Positions 13,262-26,682 are shown, counted from the first letter of the stretch. The stretch is DNA of 64,000 nt from Lycorma delicatula (GCF_047948215.1 NC_134455.1:224482526-224546525); one strand, 5' to 3'. Numbers and translations: made by a program. The notes: a model not told the origin generated them from the letters alone.

Positions 13262-13335
13262 ACTCGCAATGTGCGCAATAACTCGCGTTCCGGGACTAGA
13301 ACTAATGCCGTCTAATTCAATGCGTAAACCATTGC
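13262..13335 (-). repeat. tRNA-like relic
   Basis: On the minus strand, TGGTGCAATGGTTTACGC resembles an A-box and AGTTCTAGTCCCG a B-box, at tRNA-like spacing. Stem pairing is poor, so this is more likely a SINE head or tRNA pseudogene than a functional tRNA. Confidence 0.3.
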
Positions 13336-14236
13336 ACCATAATCAACATGCTTATAGTCGCTTATTGTGTGTTAATGGGAATATGTTATTTACAATATGA
13401 TTAGGCTGTACTGCATATGAGTTCAATTTCGCATGAGAAAAGAAATAAAAGAAAATAAATTACAATATTAAGTACTAAGGAAAATAATGTGCGAGTTCGT
13501 ATTAATATAATACGCCAAATTACGATTGTACTTATAGCCTTAGTTTTGGTTTTATGTTTCTCTACGCCTCTCTCAGGGTATTCATGGAATAAAAGCTATC
13601 GTTTCGCTCTTTACAAGACTGACTATTAACCCCCCCCCCCCCTTGAATAATATGGAACGTATCATAATATTTTAACAGAAAAATAAAGAAAAAAATATTT
13701 TTCATTTTTCAAATAGAAAACCTAACAAAATAAATAACAAACATAATTTTTAAAAGCCTGTTGTTAGCCAATAAATAACAACCGATATAAAAATAGAGTT
13801 TAATTCAAATATTAGAATATTTACACAACAAATGAATCGCCGTCAATAACTATACGTTAGTGACGTTTGAAAAAAAATCCCTTTCGGCACCCCGGAAGAC
13901 GGGGGAAGATTTCGCCGGTGCTAAGTAGGGGATAAAAAAGATTTCCACCTGATTTGAAGTTAAGAAAAACTTCAAATTAAGTCTCAATACGACAATGGTT
14001 GCATATAAAAAAAGTTTCACATGTTTAGCTACGACAAGCCCCATCTTTTTACAATTCCAGCAACATTTTGGTCATACCTTGCCGTAAGGGTTGGTCATAT
14101 CAAAAATTGTTTCAGACAAAAGTTTTGGGTAATGTTTAACGGACTAAAGACCACTTTAAACCGATTCGATGCTGTGCCTATTAAGGAAGGTATGATTTCT
14201 TTTTATCTTCGAAACCCCATTTTTTCCACCTCCTGG

Positions 14237-14647
14237 GCCGACGGTTGGAATCAAAAAACTTTATTTAGATACGGTTTAGGTCTTTACCCAAAGAATAATA
14301 GAAACTTTAAACTAATTTGATATTTTACTTAATATGAAAGTTGTAGCGATATTTTGTTTTTCGAGAAAGCCCCCACATTTCCACCCCCATGGTCCGATTT
14401 TACCCATTAACGAACTCGACCGAGAATTTGAGTCGCTATATTTTATGTATTAATTTGAAAGTGATTGGCGCAAAATTACGACAGTTATCGTGTCCACAAG
14501 AAAGTGAAATAGATATAAATGTATAAACTTTTGAATTGACGGTGGTTTTGGGGTCTGGGGGATATGAAACGCTAAGATATGTCGAAATTTTCTGGAAGTC
14601 GAATCATGGTACCCATTACAATAGGTAGCTTTCTTATGAAATCTACC
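14237..14647 (-). repeat. inverted arm, right (element 1)
   Basis: Read on the minus strand it begins at 14647 with the same palindromic tip as 12711, one base changed in the stem, and runs to GCCGACGGTTGG at 14237. It diverges from the left arm beyond that point. Confidence 0.8.
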
Positions 14648-15717
14648 TAAAAGATAGCTTAGGTAAGTACGGTACCGTAGCATAAGAAGGACGAGATTGC
14701 TGACATTACGTAAATCTATTTCCAATATTTTATGGAAAAAAATTACCGACTTAAAAGGTGCCCAAAAAGTAATATTCTTTCAATTCTTTAAATTTCTACA
14801 TTTAGCTAAAATAAAAACCTGAATGAATCTTAATTTGATACCGAATCTAAAATGCAGAAGTTTAAAAAATAATCGAGAAAGTAGGTTGTTTTTAGGATGG
14901 TTACGTTTGAAAATCGACTTATTTCTATTTTCATTATGAACAGGCCTCTAAAAGACACTGCACATGCGAAAGCCAAAGATGAGACACCGTCTTAATATTA
15001 AAAAAAATTATACAGACTGCTATCAAACGAAAGCTAAAAATTCCCTCAAACTGTCTATAAGGATAATGCAGTTTTTTGTTTAAACAATTTTACAACTTAA
15101 CATTTTCCTAGAAAAATTCCTCAATAGGAACACCAGGATTTTACTATAAAAAAAAAGAAAAAGTTAAATTCCTGTTTTTAACTGAATCGATTAAAAATAA
15201 ACCGGTAACTTCGTATATTCTCTGTACAAAATTTGCGAAACAGTCGGACGGACTACAGTATGAATTTCACAAGTACTGTTAAAAAATTACAAATGCATGT
15301 GGGAAACGGCAAAAAGTAGAGCGACATATTGTAACGTTTTCTTTAGACGTTACATACGTTTTTATTTTTCCTTATAGTCTGCGGATTCCATAACGAAGAG
15401 AAAATTTAACGTAAGCGTTAATAGGCGTACTTCCTCGGTGAAGGTTTAGCGACCAAACGTTAAGTGATTAATGTTTGTTCGCTAATTTTGAACTAGAATT
15501 ACACTTAATCCGTGATCAGAATCTTCAGACACGATCTCTTGCATATTCCGTACAAATTAATTACTTTCAAATTAAGAACTACTTTATTACCGTTTTTTGA
15601 ATGCAAGCAAAATTTTCGAATAAAATATTGAATTTCTTACATATAAAAAATACATTACCACTCCATACAAATTATAAAAAACCTATTACCGAAATATAAT
15701 AAAATAAAAAAATTTTG
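14648..15717. other. AT-rich non-coding stretch
   Basis: Nothing recognised. Confidence 0.5.
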
Positions 15718-16022
15718 AAATCCACGACGAAGAAATCCTTAAAAACTGTATTTTATCCTTTGAAACTGTATTTTTACCAAACAATCCTCTGTGATATTAT
15801 TTTTAAGCCAATAAAATTTAAGTCTTTGATTAACCGTCGTGCGTGACTATGATAACTAAAGCTTAGTGTATCTATGCAGTGTACGGATCACGCACGACGG
15901 TGAATCAAAATCTTAGATTCTATTGTCTTAAAAACAAAATCATAACGTCACAGAAGATAATAAGGTAAAAATACAGTTATTTAATTATTTCATGTTTTTA
16001 AGTTTTCTTCGTCGTGGGTTTT
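15718..16022. mobile_element. hairpin MITE, 305 bp
   Basis: Nearly the whole element is an imperfect inverted repeat: arm 15718-15846, loop about 41 bases, arm 15888-16022. Outer tips match in CCACGACGAAGAAA and inner tips in ACCGTCGTGCGTGA. Internal landmarks such as CTGTATTTTTACC and CTGTGA recur in both arms. It has no coding capacity and is a typical foldback MITE. The parent transposon is not visible here. Confidence 0.75.
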
Positions 16023-16063
16023 TTAAACTTTTAGTTTTATTTTTTTTATTACTCTTTAAAGAT

Positions 16064-16113
16064 TAGTAGGCCTGTGCCCAACAGTAGGACGTTTATAGGC
16101 TGATGATGATGAA
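16064..16113 (+). mobile_element. 3' tip of an RTE-type LINE
   Basis: The string GTAGGCCTGTGCCCAACAG followed by GGACGTTTATAGGCTGATGA and a short ATG/GAT repeat is the usual 3' end of insect RTE LINEs (C-terminus like GLCPTVGRL). Only about 50 bp remain, consistent with severe 5' truncation. It lies about 40 bp beyond the hairpin MITE. Confidence 0.75.
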
Positions 16114-16221
16114 AGTTTAGTATACTTGACCAGCGTAAATTATTTAATAATCCACACTATAATGTAGCCTTGCTGGATTTATAAACATTCAAAAGCCGTT
16201 TTGAAGAACATATCTACTGCA

Positions 16222-16400
16222 GCGCTCCCTGGCGGCTTATAACCGTAAAACTAATCTAAGAGCTGTGCTGAGGTGATACCTATGTAATGTAAAAAATCGA
16301 AATCGGTCCAGTAGTTTTTGAAGAAAATGGCAACAGACATATATACCCACAACCTCTTACCCCAAACGCATATACCGTCTCCAATCTGTCGTGGGTAAAA
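16222..16400 (+). repeat. unclassified transposon-derived fragment
   Basis: Contains GCGCTCCCTGGCGG, then AAATCGGTCCAGTAGTTTTTG and GCAACAGACATATATACC. Related in motif to 7920-8265. Class unknown. Confidence 0.4.
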
Positions 16401-19400
16401 ATCTTGAACAAAATTAATTTTTAACCGATTTTCAGCAATAAAAATGTTTCAAACAATGGAATTTTAAATATTCTTAGTGTTCATAGCTAACATCTGTTAC
16501 CAATAATTAAATTCTATCAATAAATTGTGATTATATAAATAACAATCACCGTCTTAATAAATCAATACAATGTACTTTTTCATACAATTAAAAAAAAGTC
16601 CTTTTAGTTTATTTAAAAAACGTTATGCATGAACAAAAATTCTGAGTCCACCATTTCATAAAATTGTTCAGCCAAAATTTTACTGTGGCCTAAATAAACA
16701 AGTAACCTATTAAATAAATTACGAAAAAGATTCCACACAGCTTAAATTATATTAGGCGGAATGATTGTTCCTTAATAAATTTGTATTTACAAAGATTATT
16801 TTTTAGCTTCTATTTACAGAGAATTTTTTAAAAATATACGAAATTTTTATACATTTATATTTACATAATCACAATCGTAGCATAATTGTAACCCACACGT
16901 GCCCATTAGTACCGACCGTTTCGTTTACTATTATACCAGAAACGTCTACTATTCACATACATATCTTTAGCTCGCTCATACCGCTATACCGCATTCGCTA
17001 CTCTTCTGTTGCAGTACTAATTTCAATCGTCATTTTATATGAGAAGATGCACGATTTCTAATACGTACCTTAAAAGGTACTCATTTCATACAATATTAAA
17101 ACTGTTTACAATCAACAAAGCGGTAAGGACTTCCATGTAAAAAAAAAAAAACTAAAAAAAAACAGTTCACAGTTTGATTTTAGCAACTATTTTTTACTAT
17201 CAAAAGATGACACAAAACAGAGGTATGAGAATAAAACATACATTGGTGTCACTTTTTAAAGAGGAAGTCGAACCTCACGGTTCTCTACGTAGCAACACGC
17301 AGTACTTATTATTAATAAAAATAATAATTTTTTTACGATTTCGTTTCAAAACCCATTCCTGACAAGTGATACTCTCTCCTATAAAGTACAAAGGTTCTTT
17401 GTATCCTGCAGGTACAAGGGAAATATCATGCATATTTAAGCATTAATGATTTCTCTGAACGATTTACAACATAAAGAAACGTTCTTTCTTTTTCTTTTTT
17501 TTCAATGAAACATTAATTCTGGTTAACTATCCCCTCAAAAAAAATTAAATAAAAATAATATTTGACAACTAATTCACCCTGCAATCTCAAAAAAATCTCT
17601 TTTTGAATTTGCAAAGCATACATAACATTACGAAAAATTCTGATAACCTATTCCGGTAGGTAAGAATTTGTAAAAAAAAAAAAAAAAAAACAATTAACTC
17701 AGAAAGATACTGTAATACCAAATTCAACCTAGGGCTGTTATATGCAGACTTTCATCTTTTCTGAAGATTATTAAATAAAAAAGGACGATCAATTACTTTT
17801 TGAGTTTAATTAACTTTACTATAATAAAAAAATCAGAAAACCATTCTCTGAAAAAGCTATTGTCAGTCAATATCCATTCAGTCCACTGAACACATGAAAT
17901 GAGGAATAAAACCCGAATAATAATGAGATAAAAGTAGTCAATACAAGACCAACACACTCCGTATCTGGTTCTGTTATTATCTATCAGGTCATCACCAACA
18001 TATATTCAGATAATACAATAGGCTATATTTTTTAAATGAGGTCAGGTTACAGTACACAGTCTACATTCATTTTTAAATCTCTACAGAAAATATGACCTAA
18101 ATTATCTAATTAAATAAAATCTAATTAAATAAATTCTATGTAAAATCTTACTAAGGATTATCAAATAATTTTTTTTTAGTCCGGATTAAAAAAAGATGTA
18201 CAGTAAATAATTTATATATCAACATAACTATCGAAAGGTATATATTACGTTTGTTATGAAGCAACAGGATTATGCGTTTACTAGGTTTCGCGTGAAAAAA
18301 TGGTCATGTACTACAGAAGTAATAAAAATTGTCCCCAGAAAAAGTAAATTATAAAATTTATATTACGACATTCATAGCACATCGTAAATGGATATTACGA
18401 TACAATAACATCTTTATAAAAAGCGAAGGAGGGATCTCATTTGAAAATTGTTAGATCGATTAAAGGCCCTACCGTAAATACTTGTCAAAATATATATTTT
18501 AATCATGTTTTTCAAATTAGTACATCTGTTACGACAAAAAAAAATGGTGGAAATAGTACAAAAGAGAACACTGAATGGCTTAAAGACCATACGTATGGGA
18601 ATACACATATAAATGCTCTAATTCATAAATGTAGATTTCAAAACTATAGATTTTTCAAATATTAATTTTATGTTAATTGGAGCCGTCGGATTTTTATGAT
18701 TTAAGGCATTGAAGGAGCCAATGAAAGGCCGTACATGATCAAAATTATTGAGTTTCTTACTCGTTCCAAAATACAAGTTCTGAAACAGAATGGTTAGAAC
18801 ATCAAAATAATTCGAGTTCCACAATTTGCAGGTGGGAAATATTTATTTTTAATTTTAATTAATTAAAAGATTGAGTATCTAGGAGTTCCAATCCTCTCTG
18901 AAATCACTGAATATTATATATCCGTAAAAAATCAAGTAGGTTGAAGACGATGTTTGAATAACGCAATTCTTTTTATTATTTTTTTTAATAAAAGAGTTTT
19001 TAAAGAACTTAATAGCAGTAGCACGGCACTAAAATTTAATACCATACAGTTTTTATTGACCCCCAATAAAACATGGCTAATTGAAAATAAGCGACTGAAT
19101 ATCCCAAATTTCAAATTAAAGATTGTTAGAATTATGGAAGATGAAGGATCTAAATCTGTCCTCCTCCTGTGTGAGATTTATATATTTTTTTTGAAGGTAG
19201 AACGCATCGAAAGTAGAAAATTGAACATCGCAGTATTTTAATTATTTATTTATATATACTAAAATATACAAAGAAAAAACCCATACGATTTGTAATGGTG
19301 GGATTCTCCAACCGTTAAATGCCCATAAATACTTGTAGGATCTGATTCATGACAATTCTTAAATTTCGAGAAGCCAATATTCTACTAAATACTCTCGCTG

Positions 19401-22400
19401 CATTGATTAACGGTTTACATTTTGTTTAGTCATTTCTACATTCTTCCCAAGTTTTTTTCTGGAACCAACTCAAATTATTTTATTTTACATTCTCATATTT
19501 ATCTTTATTCCGTAAAAATTAATATTGGCTTATCAGATGATTTTCAAATTTATTTTTATCAATACTTTCATGATTACTTATCAATATTATTTTTAATTAC
19601 GACTCGGTTATCGACTCGACTACGATACCTAAATATTTTTTATAACCATTCTCCACGCAAACCAATGTAGAATAAAAGAGGTGGATGAACTATTCCTAAG
19701 CTTGTCTTCTAAATCTAATCTATATACTATTATTTTGAAGTAAAATTTTATTTTAGAAAACGAAAACGTTATGCGCTACTCTTGCTATAAAAAACTGACG
19801 GCAGCAGTCAATTTTGTACTTATTATGTATGTAAAGATAGTGCGCACATTATCTTTAACAAATCGATAGTCTTTCTTCTTACCTATTTATTTATTTTTAT
19901 TTATATATTACGGTATTTAATTCCAATAATGTCAGTTGTGAAAATAAAAATTACAAAGAGCGCTACATTATCTTAGTAGTCGGAAATTCCTAAAAATAGT
20001 ATATTTAGCCCCAAGATGAAAACAACATTTTCTAGCATGCAGGGAAAGGCAAACGTCTATCAAGAATATCTAAAATCTGATTACTGTTCTTGAGAATACC
20101 TACGATATTTTCAAGTTTAAGTCACATGTCAGATTCAAGATGACTGCTGTGGATGCGGTACGTTTCAATTTCTGTAACCAGAATTCTAAATTCCTGACCT
20201 ACAACACGGAGGAGTTAAGTTTTTCCCATATTAACTATTTTCTTTCGTGTAATCCAAAGTATAGTTCTTACTGAAGTGCAATTCTCTTTAACTTGTCAAC
20301 AAGAAATTTTGTTTGATTATTAAGTTTTATCGCACGACCACCTCAGTTGTCAATTTTTTCTCTCTTATTAGACTGAACCGGTTAATGTGTCGTAAATCTA
20401 CACATATCCATTATTTCAATGAAAAATAGTAGAACATTCGGGTAGCTGCTTATCCCACGACTGATTACGAAAGTTTATCTATTACCTCCTATCTATTTTT
20501 TGAGATTCCTTTCTGGATCTGGTCTTCCAGAAACATTTTTCCAAGAAAGCAGTTGGGGGAAAAAAAAGACTGTCTATGTTTGGAACTGAATGCGCCTTGT
20601 GGTTTCTGTTTACTAGACATATACAATAAATGAACTTTAGCAGATTCTCTAGTATTTCTTTCTCCCATCATCCTGAATTACTAAAAAAAATCTACGGTAG
20701 CCGAATTCCGAGGATAAACATGCTCACCTCTAATACTGGTTAATTTTATAACGGGTAAGTGAAACACATCGGATACTTAATGGTGGTTCAAGTTCTGTAA
20801 TCATTCGTTAAAGTTCAACTACAACCGAGACTGTAAACAAAATTTAAACCGCTCAGCATCCACCAAGACATCGTATTCTATTATCTTAAGCAGTACATAT
20901 TTTCTTTATTTTCAACAATAAAGAAAACTATTTTAAACAAAAAAGCACACAAGTTATATAACAGGAATTTAATCGATATTTAATACACGGTATTGGAATC
21001 AACCCTTTATAAATTTAACTTTCACGGAGCAATTATAATAGGTATACCGTTCAATGTTTATTACAAAGGATAAAATAGAGCTATTCACAAGTCGGATGCA
21101 AAGAGCACATAAGGAGTAAATTGTTCCCGTTCACATCTCAAAACAGACGCCAATAAGGGCTTCATGAAATTAAAGGGCTAAATTTCCTTTAATTTAGCCT
21201 TAAAAAAGAGAAAGGAAAGTGTTATGTAAAATAACGAGTAAGCAGAAACAGAACTAAATAAGATAGGTAGAAGAAGCGCTTAAAGATAAAAGACATTTTT
21301 GGTTAAACTTCACGACAGTTGAAAATTTAAAAAAGTATTAATACTTTTAAAAGTATTACTAATATTTATTTACTAATATTTAAAAGTATTAATAAAAGTA
21401 TTAAGATAAGATCTAGTAGATCATATCAAAGCCCCTAACATCGATCTGCTTAAGTATTTATAACATCGGAAGTAATAATGTATTAAAAATACATGGTTCA
21501 ATAAGTTTTAATACGTGAGAATAAAAGTCACGGTAGACATGGTGATCGTATAATAAACAAAACGCCAAGACTGTATTAGTACTCGAAATTCTTACTTTAA
21601 ACTAAAAATTGTATTTCATTGATAAATACATGAAAAAATTAATACTCGCTCCTGCGGGTCTACCGAAAAGAGTAGTAATTAAATTCTTATTTTTGCACGT
21701 TCGGCATAACTTTCCCCATTATATTCCTCAGTTCTTCTCACATGCGTTGTATCCATGTTACAAGCTGCTATGTGCGTGTATGTTTGGAATAAGTTTTCAT
21801 CACAGATATCCAATTTACTTATTTATTATCTACTATTATCCTGTAGTTCTCTACAATAACTCCTTTTCTGCTAGTAAAACCTTGAAGTCGTATTGTTGAC
21901 GTCGCTTATACGTCTTAATTGTAGACGTGTACTAGTACTATTACGTGTACTATTATTGTATTGGGTATTGAAGAGATCAGGGATAATGACCAAAAAAATA
22001 GTTTAAACATTTTTAAATGAAATCGAGATATAGTTAAACTTATTTTTTAAACACGGAACTTTATGAAATATCGGTTAATTACAAATCCAGTCATGCTATA
22101 ATCACCACTTACAGTAATTAGTGTTATAGTAGATTTACGGAGTCGAAATGTGGAGTACTGAAATTAAATTCAAGAAAGCTTTGTCAAAGTACACGAACGG
22201 CAATATCCAGAGGCGACGTTTTGATATGCTTAAAACTGGTGTTGCCGAAACTGAAAGAACCCTCTAGTTTCGGGATTATCCGGATAATAATTCCTTGTGC
22301 ACTGCATGTAGCCGAAGTCTCCTCTGACATGTTGCATGCGCGGCTGTGGATTTATTTCAAGTAAATTACAAGTATTTAACAACCGCAAGACAACGGATGA

Positions 22401-22443
22401 AGGATGAAGTATGATTTGAATCTATAAAGTAAATTAAATATGT
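16401..22443. other. AT-rich non-coding stretch
   Basis: About 6 kb without a recognisable gene. It contains poly-A runs (A19 at 17672-17690), a cluster of AGTATTA motifs at 21331-21418 and scattered short open frames with no motif. Confidence 0.5.
21331..21418. repeat. AGTATTA cluster with 18-bp palindrome
   Basis: AAAAGTATTAATACTTTT (21331-21348) is a perfect palindrome, followed by four further AGTATTA or ACTAATATT units. Simple-sequence expansion; no function assigned. Confidence 0.7.
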
Positions 22444-22641
22444 AATCCTAGTAAAGGCAGTTACTTTTAGACGGATTTGAATATTAGATCGTGGATACCG
22501 GTGTTCTTTGGAGGTTGGGTTTCAATTAACCACACAGGAATGGTCGACCTGTCACTGTACAACACTGTTTTATTCATACATACCATTCATCCACATTAAT
22601 ATCTTACAGTGATTCTGGAGGCTAAACAGAAAAAAAAAGAA
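22444..22641 (+). mobile_element. SINE (family B), head degraded
   Basis: Body aligns with 55489-55784: AGTTACTTTTAGACGGATTTGAATATTAGA, GTGGATACCGGTGTTCTTTGG and GGGTTTCAATTAACCACAC, then GGAATGGTCGACCTG, ending GGAGGCTAAACAG plus an A-rich tail. The polymerase III promoter region is nearly gone, so the copy is truncated or badly eroded at the 5' end. Confidence 0.85.
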
Positions 22642-24479
22642 GTACGTAAGAGAGCGACACCTACAATAGCAAATTCAATAATAATAAATTGAATAATAGA
22701 AAAGAAATAAATAAATATGTGATGAAAACTAATTCCAAACACACAGGCACTTATCAGGAACACTATAACGCATGTAAGAACAACTGAGAAATATAATGGG
22801 AAAAGTTATGCAGAATGTGCACAAACAAGAAAGTTTAATATCTAAAATTTAAATATGAAATTAAGAACAAAAATTTTAATTTATTACTTAAAAATAAAAC
22901 CAAGTGGATTTGTTGAATCGAAAAATGCGAGGTCAACAGACTACAAGTGGTAGCCGTGTAACCAATACTTCCTCGATCTTTGAGTTGAACAAAATAAGCT
23001 AAATCATCTTAATATAAGGAGTACTGTTCGTCTAGTTTCAGCGCCTTGTGATTTTCAAAAACAGGTTATTTTTTATAATGTTTATATGTTAACCGACAGT
23101 TAATAAATTATACACACTGCACCGCATTAAAAATATTCTGTCCTTGAATTTTTAATAAGTTAATAATTAGAATGGTATTTGTTTTTTTTAATACTAATTT
23201 CTAAAAGTATCTAATATCAAACGACATTGTCATGTATAAGGGTGACATGACATAATGTCAAAGCACTTCCACAACATACCAAATGCGATACTGCTGACAC
23301 ACCTACAAAAATATATGACATCACAGCGAAAAATAATACTTATTAAATTCTCTTAACGATTACAAGCTGACGCTAAATTACAGTTATATTTTCACGATGT
23401 GAAATGAATTTTACAGCGTCTAAAAACGCTCAGCCAGAACGAATTCGCTCCCATAACGTTTCAGATGAAAGAATACGCAAACATTTTATTTACGTAAATT
23501 TGATGATTGAAAAGTTTAATATTTGGTAGATATAATTTATTCACCGTTTTACACATTTTTACAGCTAGCCTTAATAATCCGCTCTACAAATTTCTCTAGC
23601 CCGATCAACGACTTAGGAAGTCATTCAATTTACTTTAAAATTATTAATTTCGTAGATTCTAGTTATTATTCAGCATTGAGTTCGACACACCAAAATTCTA
23701 CCTTCCCAGTCGCCAACCTCACTCACAAGTCGAGATAAACGACCTTCAAATGTGTAATAATGAATATCTGTTAATACAAACAATACGCTTACTTCAGCTC
23801 ATCAAAGAGCTTAGTTTTGAAAAGATTCAAAATGAAAACCTCCTTGCATTTTTACCGATACTGATGTGGGATCGAAACAAGTAGCGTCTAAGGAATAATT
23901 CTGTATTGTTAAAGAAATTATAAATTAGAATTATGTGTCGCCTCAATTCAGCCAAATCACAAATGTAAGACAAAAAAGAAAAATTAATATAGGTAATAAA
24001 ATAATCATAATTTCATAACTGAAAATTATTCGCGATACTACTCCAAGTTACGTGTAAATTAATTTAAATACCGATCAAAAGCAACAACATCAATATTACA
24101 TTTTTCAGTTTAGTTACATACAGTCCAATCAACGGCAGATTCCATTAGTTTATTTTTAGTTTCTGCTACAGTAATAATGAAATGAAAAAAAGATTATCCT
24201 TTATCTGCTTCAATCACTTCTGTCGAGTAAAATATTTAAGATAATAAAGAAGATAATATTTTAAACAAAAATAGAAGATAAACTTCTCAAACGCTACTGA
24301 ATTACTAGATATGTACTACTGTACATATCTGAAATCGCTAGCGTACCGATACACAGTACGATTCCGCAGTAGTGTTTACTTAATGATCATCTTTTTAATT
24401 GTAATTTTTATTCCCTGCGTAACTCAATCAGCGAGCTTCCAGCATATAAATTAATTTTTACAATAGAGTAATCAAATTT
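22642..24479. other. AT-rich non-coding stretch
   Basis: Nothing recognised, apart from a perfect 10-bp hairpin at 24307-24330 (AGATATGTAC, loop TACT). Confidence 0.5.
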
Positions 24480-24900
24480 ATGACTGTCTCAAGGATTCGA
24501 CAGATGTCGCTCTTCATCTTACGAAACGTAACCGTAACCTAAGGTTGGAGCTATCGTGCCGATGGGAGGATGGCTCTACGTAGTGAGTCTCGAACGATGT
24601 CCTCTGGGCACCAGAGCAAACCCAGTTGTATTTAGCTAACTCCAGTACGCGTGCGCTCTACTGGAGTGGTCTATTAAATCGCCGGTTCTCGTGGGACCAA
24701 AATTTCAGTTCCTACAGCAAATTCTATGATCGTTGGTGGTCCAAGTTATATAAGACTTAATCTTAGTTTATTAAGGTTGGGTAATACCGAGGAAAAGTAC
24801 GTCACGAGCATTCCTTTGTGAACAGTGGGTGAATATAAGAAGTTGTTCGGTGAGTTATTGGTAAACAGTAGTGAAAGTCACAGTATTATATTCATTCATA
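24480..24900. other. GC-richer unexplained block
   Basis: Clearly less AT-rich than its surroundings and includes GGTTGGAGC, CTCTGGGCACCAGAGC (short hairpin) and CCAGTACGCG…CTACTGGAG inverted motifs. No open frame with a family motif. Could be an LTR or LINE untranslated remnant; no partner copy exists in the window to test this. Confidence 0.35.
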
Positions 24901-26573
24901 AACTGCAGGGTACTTCTTTTACAACTTGCAAAAACTGAATTGAACTAAATTCAGACTTTTCTAGGGTTATCTCGTGGTTAATGCAATATTAGATTCTAGC
25001 TGTCATTAGAACGTTGTTAGTAAATTGGACTAGATTCCAGTTTTTATATTTATCTGTCGTTAAACAAATCTTGTCGTTTTTATTTGAATTACTATTCTGA
25101 ATGTTACATCTTTTATTGCCATTATTATTATTTTTATTATTTACTTTGTTTTTACGTCTTTAAGGTAATAAACTGTATTTGTAAGAAATTTTTAGGTCTG
25201 CTTGTCTCTCAACAAACTTGTCGAACCGCGAACACGCGACTATATATATATTCGAATACGTACATATTAACTTACAAAATAAGTAACGGTAACTCATAAA
25301 AGAGGGGGAATTTTATTAATTGCAGTTGTACCAACTCCCTGAAGAACGTAAAAGAATAAGCCACTAATTTAATTTATAATTGGGAATAATTTAGCCGATG
25401 ACATATATTTATGCGACGACTGAAGATGCCCGATACCCATTTTATAGCATGAAATAATTTTACTCCCTTTAAAATTAATCATGTCTATTTAATTTATTTT
25501 TAAAGTAACTATATTTTTGCATTAGGGGTACTATATTATTTTCGAATATAGGTACCGGTTATTTTGTATTATTTGGCTACGGAAGCTTCATTTAATTTGA
25601 ATTTGTATGAAAATTTTACCGCTAATTTTAAGTAGATTTGTTGTTACATTTATATATAAGTAGAGATTAAAAGCAATTAAAAAAGAATTCGGTTTTATTA
25701 AACGGTGTCGTTTAAAAAGAATAATACTGTAAAGACCACCATCGAAATAACGAAATTAACATGTTGTAAAACCACCATAAACGTTACTTATCGGAGTCAA
25801 AACAAAAATAACTTAATTTTAACGTAAAATTATAGAGGTTTGTAACGGAATCTATTTTATAATTAATTATATTATCATTCACGGAAATGATAATTTTATT
25901 TCAATAACGATGAATTAACAACAACAATCATATATTTTAATGTAACAAACAGCTTTAATAACTGCATAAATTTAGTTTCGCAAACAAGCTTACAGTAAAA
26001 CTATAATTGCTGTAGTAAATTTAACATTTATTAATACTACAAGTACATTTAACTTAATCTGTTTTAGTTCTTGGTATTACGATATGCTTCGGATTTCTAT
26101 AGGTTCCATGTGAAATATTAAGCTATTACGCGAACAATCGTCGCGATCTAACGAAAATACCTTTACGAGTCTCTTCATAAATGTGACTAATTTTACAGAC
26201 CATATTTTTTAACTTCTGTACTAAAATTGTTTAATACTGTTAAAAAATTATTTTGTTACGATTTGTACAGATGGAGATAACTCTTTTCTTTTTAAATAAA
26301 GAAACACTGTCGCCAAAACAATTACCAAAACGAATTGAAATTTGATGAGGGTAATAAAGATATAAGTAAAATGCAATTTTAACGAAACTTGATTTCATAT
26401 TTTACAGGACCGTTTTGTCTAATTAATAAGACCTCGAAATTCGCACATACAAATAAATAACGAAAAAATGTTGTTTTCCCGGGGCTTACTTGATATATAA
26501 ATGTGCGTTTCTTGGAGTTTAGTTTAATTTATTTTAAGTAAAACAGATTTTTTATTTTTATATTTTTTATTGG

Positions 26574-26578
<5 letters not shown>
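24901..26578. other. AT-rich non-coding stretch
   Basis: Nothing recognised. Confidence 0.5.
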
Positions 26579-26652
<74 letters not shown>

Positions 26653-26682
26653 AGAAAGAGAAAGAGAGAGTGTGTGTGTATG
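26579..26682. repeat. compound microsatellite (AT)n(AG)n(GT)n
   Basis: About 41 bases of AT pass directly into about 50 bases of AG with a few interruptions, then a short GT run. The three dinucleotide types abut without spacers. Confidence 0.95.

Larger units (their letters stand above)
12711..14647. mobile_element. long inverted-repeat element 1, about 1.94 kb
   Basis: Two inverted arms, 12711-13132 and 14237-14647, align along about 410-420 bp (by eye well above 80 percent). Shared anchors include GGGTACCATG, CCCCCAGACCCCAAAACCAC, TTTTGCGCCAATCAC and GGGTAAAGACCTAAA. Each outer end carries a 24-base near-palindrome. The core (13133-14236) has no recognisable protein and contains a tRNA-like relic and a C13 run. 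It could be a foldback-type DNA element or two copies of one repeat in opposite orientation. The palindromic outer tips at both ends favour a single element. Confidence 0.7.

Noticed and set aside
14021..14320. 99-codon plus-strand frame
   Set aside because: Overlaps the right arm and core of inverted element 1 and has no family motif.
12648..14725. Similar peptides (GRFHKK-TYCNGYH) from both arms of element 1
   Set aside because: Again a by-product of the inverted repeat, not a conserved gene.
21609..21899. 96-codon plus-strand frame
   Set aside because: Tyr/Phe/Ile-rich translation of AT-rich DNA with no motif, splice context or repeat partner.
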